From the NCBI GenBank assembly GCA_038227745.1, contig JBBRPS010000504.1, forward strand, positions 1-7,612: a stretch of 7,612 nucleotides of DNA. The letters are read 5' to 3'. Within the stretch, counting starts at the first letter, position 1; each line of letters begins with the position of its first letter. Source of the DNA: DASPXY01 sp038227745 (GTDB lineage Bacteria; Planctomycetota; Planctomycetia; Gemmatales; Gemmataceae). The notes under the pieces are model-generated. The model was not told where the DNA came from. It worked only from the letters and a program-made list of their open reading frames with translations, and made no database searches. Position numbers and translations under genes: made by a program. This document shows positions 1 through 5,746 of the stretch, piece after piece.

Positions 1-1
1 G

Positions 2-52
2 ACGCCGGTCGCCAATTTCGAGGCGTACATTCGGGCGGCGCAAGGACGATAA
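2..52 (+). CDS. C-terminal end of an unidentified protein (partial, runs off the left edge)
   Basis: The frame starting at base 2 reads TPVANFEAYIRAAQGR and then TAA at 50-52. The composition is protein-like and most codons end in G or C, as in the neighbouring genes. The other two forward frames give basic, less protein-like strings. Only 16 residues are visible, so no family or function can be assigned. The gene would start to the left of the window and end about 110 bp before the large inverted repeat. It could also be chance open sequence. Confidence 0.4.
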   Translation, partial: TPVANFEAYIRAAQGR

Positions 53-111
53 TGGGATAGCTCAGGGGAGCAGTTTCCACCAGCCCCGAGTACACGCGAG
101 GATTTCGTTTC

Positions 112-136
112 TCCCTCGCTTGCGCTCGGTGGGGCC
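112..136. repeat. Possible dispersed intergenic repeat (CTCGCTTGCGCTCGG type)
   Basis: The core CCCTCGCTTGCGCTCGG lies in non-coding DNA. From memory, planctomycete intergenic regions often carry close relatives of this core, in the form CCCCGAGCGCAAGCGAGG on the other strand. Only one copy is present here, so repetition is not shown by this window. A six-base inverted repeat, GCGAGG (96-101) with CCTCGC (114-119), brackets its left side and could form a small hairpin. There is no T-run after it, so I do not call it a terminator. Confidence 0.3.
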
Positions 137-162
137 CTGTGCGAATCGCGGCGGCGGGTAGC

Positions 163-240
163 GGCGAACGGCCGGCGTGTGCCCGCTGGTCCTACCCCAG
201 GCCGAGTGCAGGACCAGCCGGCTCACGCCGGCCGTTCGCC
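163..240. repeat. Long inverted repeat (31-bp arms, 29 matches), REP/BIME-like, downstream of the SYLF gene
   Basis: Positions 163-193 and 210-240 are reverse complements at 29 of 31 positions. The outer 17 bases match perfectly. The mismatches are 180/223 and 184/219, and the loop is 194-209. The right arm holds a smaller perfect hairpin, GCCGGC-TCAC-GCCGGC (217-232). On the minus strand its loop is GTGA, a GNRA-type tetraloop. The left arm holds a slightly decayed version (171-186). Two inverted copies of a roughly 30-bp unit, each with its own small palindrome, is the architecture of bacterial REP pairs. It lies 28 bases past the SYLF stop codon and could also end or stabilise that transcript, but no T-run follows on the minus strand. 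I see no second copy in the window. Confidence 0.75.
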
Positions 241-268
241 CCAATGGCGCACAGCACCAGTAATCCTC

Positions 269-970
269 TCACCGCCCCGCCGCCTGCCGGGCCAGGGTCA
301 TCCTCAGCTTGAGCGCCACCTCGGGCAGCAGGATGTTCGCGCCCGCGAGGATGTCGGCGGTGGTCACGTTGGGGTTGGCGTAGAAGCGCTCGTTGGCTGC
401 CCAATCGACGCACAGCGCGTCGCCGGCGAGGGACAGGCCGGCGAACAGGCCGCGGCTGCGCGAGTAGGTGTAGATCTCGGCCTTGAGCTGCAAGTCCGTG
501 GCGGCGGCCGCCTCACGCCCGACCGGCCCGGCCGCCACCGCCGCGTCGGCCCCCAGGGTCAGCTTGCCCTTGCCCTTGAGGATGCGCTCGGCACTGCGGG
601 CGGTGCGGAAGATCAGGACGAGGTCGGTGGACTGGGCGCCGGCCTGCCAGCCGATGCTGCCGCCCGTGAGCGAGAGGAAGATCGGGTTGCTCCACCCGCC
701 GAGCGGTTCGCGGACGAGCAGGACACCGCGGCCGTGGCGGCCGCCAATGATGAAGCCGGCCTTGATCACGTCGGGGATGATCGCGATGGCGTGGGCGTCG
801 CAGAGCATGGCCGGCGGGATGCACTTCTCGGGGATGGCGTTGAGGCTGTTGAGGACGTCGAGGGCGGCGGTGACGGTGGCCACCTCCTTACCCTGCGCCC
901 GGGCCTGCGGCGCCGGGGCGGCCAGGAGGAGCAGGAGCGCCGACACCGGCAAAATACAGTGTGGGTTCAT
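269..970 (-). CDS. Exported SYLF-domain (Ysc84/DUF500) lipid-binding family protein
   Basis: The product is 233 residues. An N-terminal hydrophobic stretch (about residues 7-20, ILPVSALLLLLAAPA) followed by ARA before Gln26 looks like a cleavable Sec signal peptide, so export is inferred. The rest is a SYLF domain. Residues 58-75 (CDAHAIAIIPDVIKAGFI) and the Gly-rich GGRHGRGVLLVR (77-87) match the family start. SLTGGSIGWQAGAQSTDLVLIF is at 100-121. The family hallmark YSRSRGLFAGLSLAG is at 169-183. Eukaryotic SYLF proteins bind phosphoinositides; bacterial exported members have no settled role. The ATG at 970 is chosen because AAAGGA lies about nine bases upstream and the signal peptide begins there; the open frame further upstream is Pro/Arg-rich and unlike coding sequence. 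The gene is monocistronic as far as seen, divergent from the DoxX gene and followed by a large hairpin. Confidence 0.9.
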   Translation of the reverse strand: MNPHCILPVSALLLLLAAPAPQARAQGKEVATVTAALDVLNSLNAIPEKCIPPAMLCDAHAIAIIPDVIKAGFIIGGRHGRGVLLVREPLGGWSNPIFLSLTGGSIGWQAGAQSTDLVLIFRTARSAERILKGKGKLTLGADAAVAAGPVGREAAAATDLQLKAEIYTYSRSRGLFAGLSLAGDALCVDWAANERFYANPNVTTADILAGANILLPEVALKLRMTLARQAAGR

Positions 971-1311
971 GACGAGTGGTCCTTTCGGCCCCCGGCCTGG
1001 AGACGGCGGGGGAGAGGGAAGGGGGATAGGTGCGCCGGGACGTGAGGTTTCCCTGCGGGGTGGTTCAGCCCGGGGGGAGATACCTCCTGCGGGAACCATA
1101 CCCTCCCGGCGCCGGGCGATCAACCCTGGGTGCGGGGAGCGCGGGGGGGAGGGGAACGCGGCCCGGCGGACTCTCCCGGCCGCGGGGAGTGCGCCGGGCG
1201 GGGCGGCGGGAGACGCCCAGCCGGACGGCGGCCTACAATGGACTACTGAGGGCAGTACGGTCAAAGCGCGCTCGTTTAGCCATGCGGGACCCAGTAACTC
1301 GGAGGGGCCTG
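971..1311. other. Divergent intergenic spacer, 341 bp, GC-rich
   Basis: This stretch separates the SYLF and DoxX starts, so it should carry both promoters. No convincing gene is seen: frames are open only because stops are rare at this base composition, and their products are Pro/Arg/Gly-rich. It holds a run of four G-tracts on the + strand (1128-1154, GGG-TGC-GGGG-AGCGC-GGGGGGG-A-GGGG) that fits the G-quadruplex pattern. It also has a perfect 12-bp palindrome CCCGGCGCCGGG (1105-1116) and a possible -10 element (1234-1239) for the DoxX gene. I could not pick out a promoter for the SYLF gene. Confidence 0.6.
1234..1239 (+). promoter_or_regulatory. Possible -10 element of the DoxX gene promoter
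   Basis: TACAAT matches the TATAAT consensus at five of six positions and stands out in very GC-rich surroundings. It lies 72 bases before the chosen DoxX ATG. The bases 17 upstream (AGACGC) do not resemble a -35 box, so the call rests on the -10 alone. Confidence 0.35.
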
Positions 1312-1692
1312 ATGCCAACGAGGAGTTACCGCGGGCCGTTCCGGGTGGTGCTGGCCGTCTTCTTCATCGGGGCCGGCGTGCTGCACTTCCTGCGGCCGTC
1401 CGCTTATGTGCGGATCGTGCCCCCCGGCCTGCCGTACCCTTTCGCCCTGGTCTACCTGAGCGGCGCCTGCGAGGTGCTGGGCGGCGGCGGCGTGCTGGTC
1501 CCCCGCCTGCGCCGGGCAGCCGGCTGGGGCCTGATCGCGCTGCTGGTCGCCGTCTTCCCCGCGAACGTGTACATGGCGCTGGCCGACGTGCAGTTCGCGG
1601 CCCTGTCCCTGCCGCCGCTGCTCCTGTGGCTGCGCCTGCCCCTCCAGGCGGTGCTGATCGCCTGGGTTTACTGGTGTACCCGAGGGCCGTAG
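1312..1692 (+). CDS. Small DoxX-family integral membrane protein
   Basis: The product is 126 residues, a usual length for the family. Four hydrophobic segments are visible, at about 11-27, 43-63, 70-90 and 97-121, indicating a four-helix inner-membrane protein. Family-typical features are GAGVLHFLRPSAYVRIVPPG (20-39), the LVYLSGACEVLGG segment (46-58), RRAAGWGLIALLVAVFPAN (67-85) and VYMAL. DoxX relatives are loosely tied to redox or quinone chemistry, but no specific role can be assigned here. The ATG at 1312 follows GGAGG (1301-1305) at a good distance. An in-frame ATG at 1282 would add ten polar residues without a comparable ribosome site. The gene converges on treZ, and its stop codon lies only about 14 bases from the breakpoint of a truncated DUF421-like gene on the other strand. 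Confidence 0.88.
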   Translation: MPTRSYRGPFRVVLAVFFIGAGVLHFLRPSAYVRIVPPGLPYPFALVYLSGACEVLGGGGVLVPRLRRAAGWGLIALLVAVFPANVYMALADVQFAALSLPPLLLWLRLPLQAVLIAWVYWCTRGP

Positions 1693-1705
1693 CGCCCCCT
1701 TCCAG

Positions 1706-1780
1706 GCGCAGGAGGATTTCCAGGACAGGCGTCTGGGGGACGAAGATCGTCCGCCAATCGAGGTTGAAGAATTCGCCCAT
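1706..1780 (-). pseudogene. Truncated N-terminus of a DUF421 (YetF-like) membrane protein gene
   Basis: Beginning at the ATG at 1780, 21 bases after the treZ stop, the minus strand reads MGEFFNLDWRTIFVPQTP followed by VLEILLR. From family knowledge this is how many DUF421 proteins begin: an acidic/aromatic leader, a FVP segment, then LLEIvvRGT leading into the first membrane helix. Here the similarity stops after Arg25, and the frame continues as the antisense of the DoxX 3' end (LEGGATALGYTSKP...), which is hydrophilic and not membrane-like. A G-rich stretch before the ATG could be a ribosome site, so the intact gene probably followed treZ in an operon. The downstream part seems to have been replaced when the DoxX-side DNA joined. 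The assignment rests on about 25 residues recognised by eye. Confidence 0.6.
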
Positions 1781-1801
1781 GCCATCCCCCCGGCCGGCCA
1801 C

Positions 1802-3655
1802 TCACTGCCCGAGCCTCCTGCAGCCCGGCGGCCCCAGCGCGACGAACTCGAAGGGCAGCAGGCCGTCCACCCGCCGCCCCTCCTTGCGGCCGCCCCCGTA
1901 GCGGCCCGACTCGGAACTCAGCAGGGCCTCGCCCGTCACGGGCACCGGCAAGGGCTGCGCCTGGCCGGTGAGGTTGAAGAAGACCTGCACGGTCTTGCCG
2001 GCCTCCGCCCTCTTGCCGCCGCGCACCAGCTCGAGCACCGCACCGCCGTCCCCTTCCGGGTGTACGCGGGCGGTGCGGTCGGCGAAGTCGCGCAGGGCCG
2101 GCCACTCGCGCCGTGCGGTGAGCAAATCCGCGTACAGACGGCGCAGCCCCGCGCGGCCGCCCTCCTCCGGCCAGGACCAGCTCAGGCGCGACGCCGCGAA
2201 CGTGGCCTCGTCCTGTGGGTCGGGCACCTCGTCGTGCCCTCCGAAGTCGGCGAACTCGCGCCGCCGCCCCTCGCGCACCGCCTGGATGAGCGCGGGGTCG
2301 CCGAACGAGCAGAAGAACAGGAACGGCCGGTCCTCGCCATACTCCTCGCCCATGAACAGCAGCGGCACGTGCGGCGCCAGCAGCATCAGCCCCGCTGCCA
2401 GCCGCCGGGCCGGAGGCGCCACCAGCGCCGCCAGGCGGTCGCCGCGGGCGCGGTTGCCGACCTGGTCGTGGTTCTGAATGCCGATGACGAAGCGGTCTCC
2501 CGTCAGGCCGACGGGCGGCGCGCCGTGCTGGCGGTCGCGCGTCACGCTGTACTCGCCCGCGAAGAGGAACGGCTGCTCCATGACCCGCGCCAGGTCCCCG
2601 ACGCCGCCGTAGTCGCGGTAATACCCCTGGCGCTCGCCCGTGAGCTGCGTGTGGACCGCGTGGTGGAAGTCGTCGCTCCACTGGGCGTCCAGGCCGTAGC
2701 CGCCGCGCTCCGGCGGCAGCAACAGGCGCGGGTCGTTCAGGTCGCTCTCGGCGATCAAATGGACGGTGTGGCCGACGCGCCGGGCCGAGTCCTCGGCGGC
2801 CTCCTTGATCGCGCTCAGGATGTGGCGGGCGCCGAAGTCGAAGATGGCGTGGACCGCGTCGAGGCGCAGGCCATCGGCGTGGTACTCCTCGACCCACATG
2901 CGCACGTTGTCGAGGACGTAGTCGCGGACGGCGTCCGAGCCGGGGCCGTCGTAGTTCCACGCCGTCCCCCAGCCGGTGCGGTAGTGGTCCGTGAAGTACG
3001 GGCCGAACTCTTGCAGGTAGTTGCCCTCGGGGCCGAGGTGGTTGTAGACGACGTCGAGGAAGAACGCGAGGCCCTCGGCGTGGCAGGCGTCGATGAGCCG
3101 CTGCAGGCCGGCCGGCCCGCCGTAGCTGTCCTGCACGGCGTAGAGCAGCACGCCGTCGTAGCCCCAGTTGCGCGTGCCGGGGAACTGGGCGACCGGCAGC
3201 AGCTCCACGGCCGTCACGCCCAGCGCGCGCAGCGCGCGCAGCCGCGGGATGACGGCGTCGAAGGTGCCCTCCGGGGTGAAGGTGCCGACGTGCAATTCGT
3301 AGAGGACGAGGTCCTCGCGGGGTACGCCGCACCAGGCGCCGTCCGACCAGACGAAGCGCCCGGGGCGCAGCACCGCGGACGGGCCGTGGACGCCCTCGGG
3401 CTGCCACAGCGAGGCGGGGTCGGGCCGCTCCGGGCCGCCGTCGAGGCGGTAGGCGTAGCGCTGGCCATCGGGGATGTCGGGGCGGGCCAGGTGGAAGTAA
3501 CCCCGCTCTGCCGGCGCCATCGTGTAGGTCTGGCGGCCCGCGCCATCGAGCAAGACCAACTCCACGGCGCGCGCCTTTGGGGCCCAGACGCGCCAGCGCA
3601 CCGAGTCGTCGGCCTGCCCCCAGGCGCCGCAGCGCCGTGTCTCCCTCTCGCCCAT
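1802..3655 (-). CDS. treZ: Malto-oligosyltrehalose trehalohydrolase (GH13)
   Basis: The 617-residue product matches TreZ, which hydrolyses the alpha-1,4 bond next to the terminal trehalose unit of maltooligosyltrehalose and so releases trehalose in the cytoplasm (TreY/TreZ route). Residues about 15-100 form the N-terminal CBM48-like beta domain (VRWRVWAPKARAVELVLLDG). The GH13 barrel begins at LYELHVGTFTPEGTFDA (118-134). Conserved regions are VELLPVAQFPGTRNWGYDGV (150-169), DVVYNHLGPEGNYL (201-214), GLRLDAVHA with nucleophile Asp266, LIAESD with acid/base Glu303, and QNHDQVGNRARGDRL with Asp397. PLLFMGEEYGE (431-441) and a C-terminal beta domain follow. Length and all three catalytic residues look intact. 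The ATG at 3655 follows GGGAGGAG closely; upstream in-frame sequence overlaps the divergent STAS gene and is not TreZ-like. No treY or treS is in view. Confidence 0.96.
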   Translation of the reverse strand: MGERETRRCGAWGQADDSVRWRVWAPKARAVELVLLDGAGRQTYTMAPAERGYFHLARPDIPDGQRYAYRLDGGPERPDPASLWQPEGVHGPSAVLRPGRFVWSDGAWCGVPREDLVLYELHVGTFTPEGTFDAVIPRLRALRALGVTAVELLPVAQFPGTRNWGYDGVLLYAVQDSYGGPAGLQRLIDACHAEGLAFFLDVVYNHLGPEGNYLQEFGPYFTDHYRTGWGTAWNYDGPGSDAVRDYVLDNVRMWVEEYHADGLRLDAVHAIFDFGARHILSAIKEAAEDSARRVGHTVHLIAESDLNDPRLLLPPERGGYGLDAQWSDDFHHAVHTQLTGERQGYYRDYGGVGDLARVMEQPFLFAGEYSVTRDRQHGAPPVGLTGDRFVIGIQNHDQVGNRARGDRLAALVAPPARRLAAGLMLLAPHVPLLFMGEEYGEDRPFLFFCSFGDPALIQAVREGRRREFADFGGHDEVPDPQDEATFAASRLSWSWPEEGGRAGLRRLYADLLTARREWPALRDFADRTARVHPEGDGGAVLELVRGGKRAEAGKTVQVFFNLTGQAQPLPVPVTGEALLSSESGRYGGGRKEGRRVDGLLPFEFVALGPPGCRRLGQ

Positions 3656-3737
3656 CACTCCTCCCCGCTGGCATGGGTAGCGGCCCGTTTGACTGGCCGG
3701 GCGGCGCTCTCTACTGTTGTAGACGTTCGCTGAAAAC

Positions 3738-3749
3738 CGTTTGCAAACG
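3738..3749. promoter_or_regulatory. 12-bp perfect palindrome between treZ and the STAS gene, possible operator
   Basis: CGTTTGCAAACG is a perfect palindrome and is AT-rich relative to its surroundings. It lies 82 bases upstream of the treZ start and 132 upstream of the STAS start. Its half-site GCAAACG resembles half-sites of LacI-family sugar regulators, but with the centre reversed compared with their usual CG centre. On the minus strand its TTGCAA could double as a weak -35, with TACAAC (3716-3721) as -10 at a long 19-bp spacing; that -10 sits in a small inverted repeat (TCTAC-TGTT-GTAGA, 3710-3723). Function is inferred from position and symmetry only. Confidence 0.4.
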
Positions 3750-3801
3750 CTGTGCCATCCCCGGCGGTGCGACTGGGCGCCCGCACGCGCTCCTTTTCCC
3801 C

Positions 3802-3829
3802 TTGATTCGGCGGCGGGGCGTGGTAGCCT
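3802..3829 (+). promoter_or_regulatory. Possible promoter of the STAS gene
   Basis: TTGATT (3802-3807) and TAGCCT (3824-3829) are separated by 16 bp. The -35 matches four of six consensus bases and the -10 three of six. The pair lies 52 bases before the STAS ATG. It is a weak match, listed because it is the best candidate in this spacer. Confidence 0.3.
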
Positions 3830-3881
3830 GAGAAGTCTGGGTTTGGAGATCCTTCTTTCTCTCGCAGGGGCGACAGACACC

Positions 3882-4262
3882 ATGTCGGTAGAAGCCACCC
3901 ACGACCAGTCATTCCGGATCGAGCGCCACGGCGAGGTCGCCGTCGTCATCCCGTCCCCGAAAGTCGAGGAGATGCACGAGACCCTCATCGCCCAGGCGGC
4001 CAAGATGGTGGTCGATTCGCTCAAGGAGGATCCCCCGGCCGGCATCGTCATCGACCTGAGCCAGATCAACTTCGTCGGCTCGGTCTTCGTCTCGTTCCTG
4101 CTGCGCTGCCACATGCTCGCCAAGAAGCAGGGCAGCGAGATCGTCCTGGCGGGCGCCTCCGAGCCGGCCCGCGAACTACTGCACCTGCTCGACCTCGAGA
4201 CGCTCTGGGCGCTCTACACCACGCGCCAGGAAGCGGTCGAGGCGCTCAGCGGTTCCGACTGA
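3882..4262 (+). CDS. STAS-domain protein (anti-sigma factor antagonist family)
   Basis: The 126-residue product is a single STAS domain. It has a beta strand at GEVAVVIPS, a helix at about 28-48 (VEEMHETLIAQAAKMVVDSL), the core strand IVIDLSQINFVGSVFVSFLL (55-74), then RCHMLAKKQGSEIVLAGAS and the C-terminal helix pair ARELLHLLDLETLW. In partner-switch systems such proteins release sigma factors or other targets from a kinase, controlled by phosphorylation of a serine after the core strand. Here that loop reads F64-V-G-S-V68: Ser67 is present, but the position aligned by eye with SpoIIAA Ser58 is Val68. The chosen ATG has only a weak upstream AGGGG; an in-frame extension to 3741 is Arg/Pro-rich and unlikely. 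No partner kinase lies nearby. The LOG-family gene follows on the same strand after 136 bp. Confidence 0.88.
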   Translation: MSVEATHDQSFRIERHGEVAVVIPSPKVEEMHETLIAQAAKMVVDSLKEDPPAGIVIDLSQINFVGSVFVSFLLRCHMLAKKQGSEIVLAGASEPARELLHLLDLETLWALYTTRQEAVEALSGSD

Positions 4263-4306
4263 GCCACGCCACCGGCCTGCCACGACCCCGACGCGGAAAT
4301 CCCAAT

Positions 4307-4365
4307 CGCCGGACGGAGCCGGCTCCTACGAAGACCCGTAGGAGATCGGCGGATGGAGCCGCCTC
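4307..4365. repeat. Pair of REP-like hairpins in opposite orientation
   Basis: CTCCTACG (4323-4330) and CGTAGGAG (4337-4344) form a perfect 8-bp stem around a six-base loop. Outside it on each side is a similar 15-base block, GGACGGAGCCGGCTC (4311-4325) and GGATGGAGCCGCCTC (4351-4365), matching at 13 of 15 and exactly 40 bases apart. Read outward from the centre, each half begins CGTAGGAG and leads into its own palindrome: GGAGCCGGCTCC (4315-4326) on the left, GGCGG-ATGGAG-CCGCC (4348-4363) on the right. A GTAG start followed by a palindrome, with two copies facing apart, is like bacterial REP/BIME elements. It lies between the STAS and LOG genes and might modulate read-through. No T-run follows the stem. 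Confidence 0.6.
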
Positions 4366-4398
4366 TCAGCCGGCCCCGATCAACAGAAGGATGTTTGG

Positions 4399-5442
4399 AT
4401 GGAAGAGCCCGTGAGCCACGGGGCCGTCGATCCGTTCCAGGAGGCGGCCGACCCCGACGCCTCGCACGAAGATCCCCGCGAGCCGGTCCGCATCGAGCAA
4501 CTGGTGCAGCAGCTCAAGGAGACCGCCGACAAGCTGATCCGCGACCACGCCAACCGCGGCGACGTCAAGCTCCTCAACACCGCTCTCAAAGAGCTGCGCT
4601 ACGCCTTCAAGGTCTTCGCCCCGCTGCGACAGCGCCGCAAGGTGACGATCTTCGGCTCGGCACGCATCCCGCCAGCCGACCCCGCTTACCAGCAGGCCGT
4701 CGAGTTCGGGCGGCGTATCGCCGAGGCCGGCTACCTGGTCATCACCGGCGCCGCCGCCGGCATCATGGAAGCCGGCCACGTCGGCGCCAGCCGCGAGAAC
4801 AGCATCGGCGTCAACATCCTCCTGCCGTTCGAGCAGTCGGCCAACTCGGTCATCGCCGGCGACGCCAAGCTCATGCACCTGAAATACTTCTTCACGCGCA
4901 AGCTGCTGTTCGTGAAGGAGTCCGATGCCATCGCCCTGTTCCCCGGCGGCTTCGGCACGCAGGACGAGGGCTTCGAGGCGCTGACACTCGTGCAGACCGG
5001 CAAGAGCCACCTGTTCCCGATCTTGATGGTGGATGCGCCAGGGGGAAATTACTGGAAGCGCTGGCTGGAGTTCGTGGACGGCGTGCTGGTGCGCCGGCGC
5101 CTGATCGCGCCCGAGGACCTGGCGCTGTTCAAGGTGACCGACTCGGTGGACGAGGCGGTCAACGAGGTGCTGACCTTCTACCGCGTCTACCACAGCATGC
5201 GCTACGTCAAAGACGAGCTGGTGTTCCGGCTGCAGAAGGAGCTGGGTGAGTCGCTGCTGGAGCGGATCCGCAAGGACTTCGCGGACATCCTGGCGAGCGG
5301 GACGTTCGTGTCCTCGAAGGCGCTGCCCGCGGAGGCGGCCGACACGCACCTGGCCGACCTGCCGCGCCTGCGCTTCCACTTCAACCGCCGCAACCTCGGC
5401 AGGCTGCGGATGCTCATTGACGTGATCAACCGCGAGGGGTAA
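4399..5442 (+). CDS. LOG-family (TIGR00730) Rossmann-fold nucleotide-binding protein, extended form
   Basis: The 347-residue product has the LOG core in about residues 80-265. KVTIFGSARIPPADPAY (81-97) is the first strand and nucleotide loop. GYLVITGAAAGIMEAGHVGA (111-130) stands for the usual GGGxGlMxA motif. FFTRKLLFVKESDAIALFPG (164-183) carries the Arg167-Lys168 pair, and PGGFGTQDE (182-190) carries the conserved glutamate Glu190. Characterised LOG proteins cleave ribose 5-monophosphate from cytokinin nucleotides or other nucleoside monophosphates; the substrate here is unknown and the old label lysine decarboxylase is unsupported. The core is flanked by an acidic, helical N-terminal region of about 80 residues and a C-terminal region of about 80, against a usual family length near 200. 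The ATG at 4399 follows AGAAGGA at good spacing. The STAS gene upstream may be cotranscribed. Confidence 0.92.
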   Translation: MEEPVSHGAVDPFQEAADPDASHEDPREPVRIEQLVQQLKETADKLIRDHANRGDVKLLNTALKELRYAFKVFAPLRQRRKVTIFGSARIPPADPAYQQAVEFGRRIAEAGYLVITGAAAGIMEAGHVGASRENSIGVNILLPFEQSANSVIAGDAKLMHLKYFFTRKLLFVKESDAIALFPGGFGTQDEGFEALTLVQTGKSHLFPILMVDAPGGNYWKRWLEFVDGVLVRRRLIAPEDLALFKVTDSVDEAVNEVLTFYRVYHSMRYVKDELVFRLQKELGESLLERIRKDFADILASGTFVSSKALPAEAADTHLADLPRLRFHFNRRNLGRLRMLIDVINREG

Positions 5443-5467
5443 AGACTTTCAAAATTCACCTCCCCGT

Positions 5468-5719
5468 TTAGCCGCGAGCGGTGAGCCGAGACACAGGATT
5501 ATCGCTCAACCAGTTCCGTCGCGCCGTGGCCGCCGTCTGCTGCCAGGCCTCACGTAACGCCCTGTCCTCCTCCTGGTCGAGCAGTTCCCGGACGCGGTCG
5601 TAAAGCGGGGCGGGCAGCAGGACGTACGCCGCCAGCGTACGCGGATCCACGACGCGCAGGGGTTGCTCTTGCTGGGCGTCGAGGGCTTGCTGTTGCGGCC
5701 CGGTCAATTCGATGGCCAC
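5468..5719 (-). CDS. Small conserved-style hypothetical protein, 83 residues
   Basis: This short protein begins MAIELTGPQQ from a GTG at 5719, supported by GGAGGG (5728-5733) eight bases upstream. It lies 27 bases after the stop of the STAS gene on the same strand, so the two are probably cotranscribed. Residues 20-45 (PLRVVDPRTLAAYVLLPAPL then YDRVRELL) form a short strand-strand-helix pattern, and 46-70 is a charged helix. From memory, planctomycete genomes encode many small proteins with this VVDPxT...YVLxxxxxYxxxxxL core, sometimes called antitoxin-like. No toxin gene is adjacent, so I assign no function. It converges on the LOG gene, with 25 bases between the stop codons. Confidence 0.75.
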   Translation of the reverse strand: MAIELTGPQQQALDAQQEQPLRVVDPRTLAAYVLLPAPLYDRVRELLDQEEDRALREAWQQTAATARRNWLSDNPVSRLTARG

Positions 5720-5746
5720 GGCGTGGTCCCTCCGAGGGTAAGAACT

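Noticed and set aside
971..1318. N-terminal extension of the SYLF protein up to 1318
   Set aside because: The extra 116 residues are Pro/Arg-rich and would bury a clear signal peptide; the ATG at 970 has its own ribosome site.
179..1901. Overlapping + strand open frames across the SYLF gene and the DoxX gene
   Set aside because: They are Arg/Gly/Pro/Ala-rich and out of frame with recognised SYLF and DoxX proteins; they stay open only because stops are rare in GC-rich DNA.
2060..3733. Long + strand open frame antisense to treZ
   Set aside because: Its product is Val/Ala/Arg/Asp-rich without domains, whereas the minus strand encodes a complete TreZ with all catalytic residues.
3656..4123. N-terminal extension of TreZ up to 4123
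   Set aside because: It would be antisense to the STAS gene and does not resemble TreZ; the ATG at 3655 has a strong ribosome site.
4353..5379. Open frames on both strands overlapping the LOG-family gene
   Set aside because: No recognisable domain; the frame at 4399-5442 has the PGGFGTQDE motif and a proper ribosome site.
5443..5467. Possible bidirectional terminator between the LOG gene and the 83-residue gene
   Set aside because: The 25-base gap has a short A/T-rich patch but no convincing stem on either strand.
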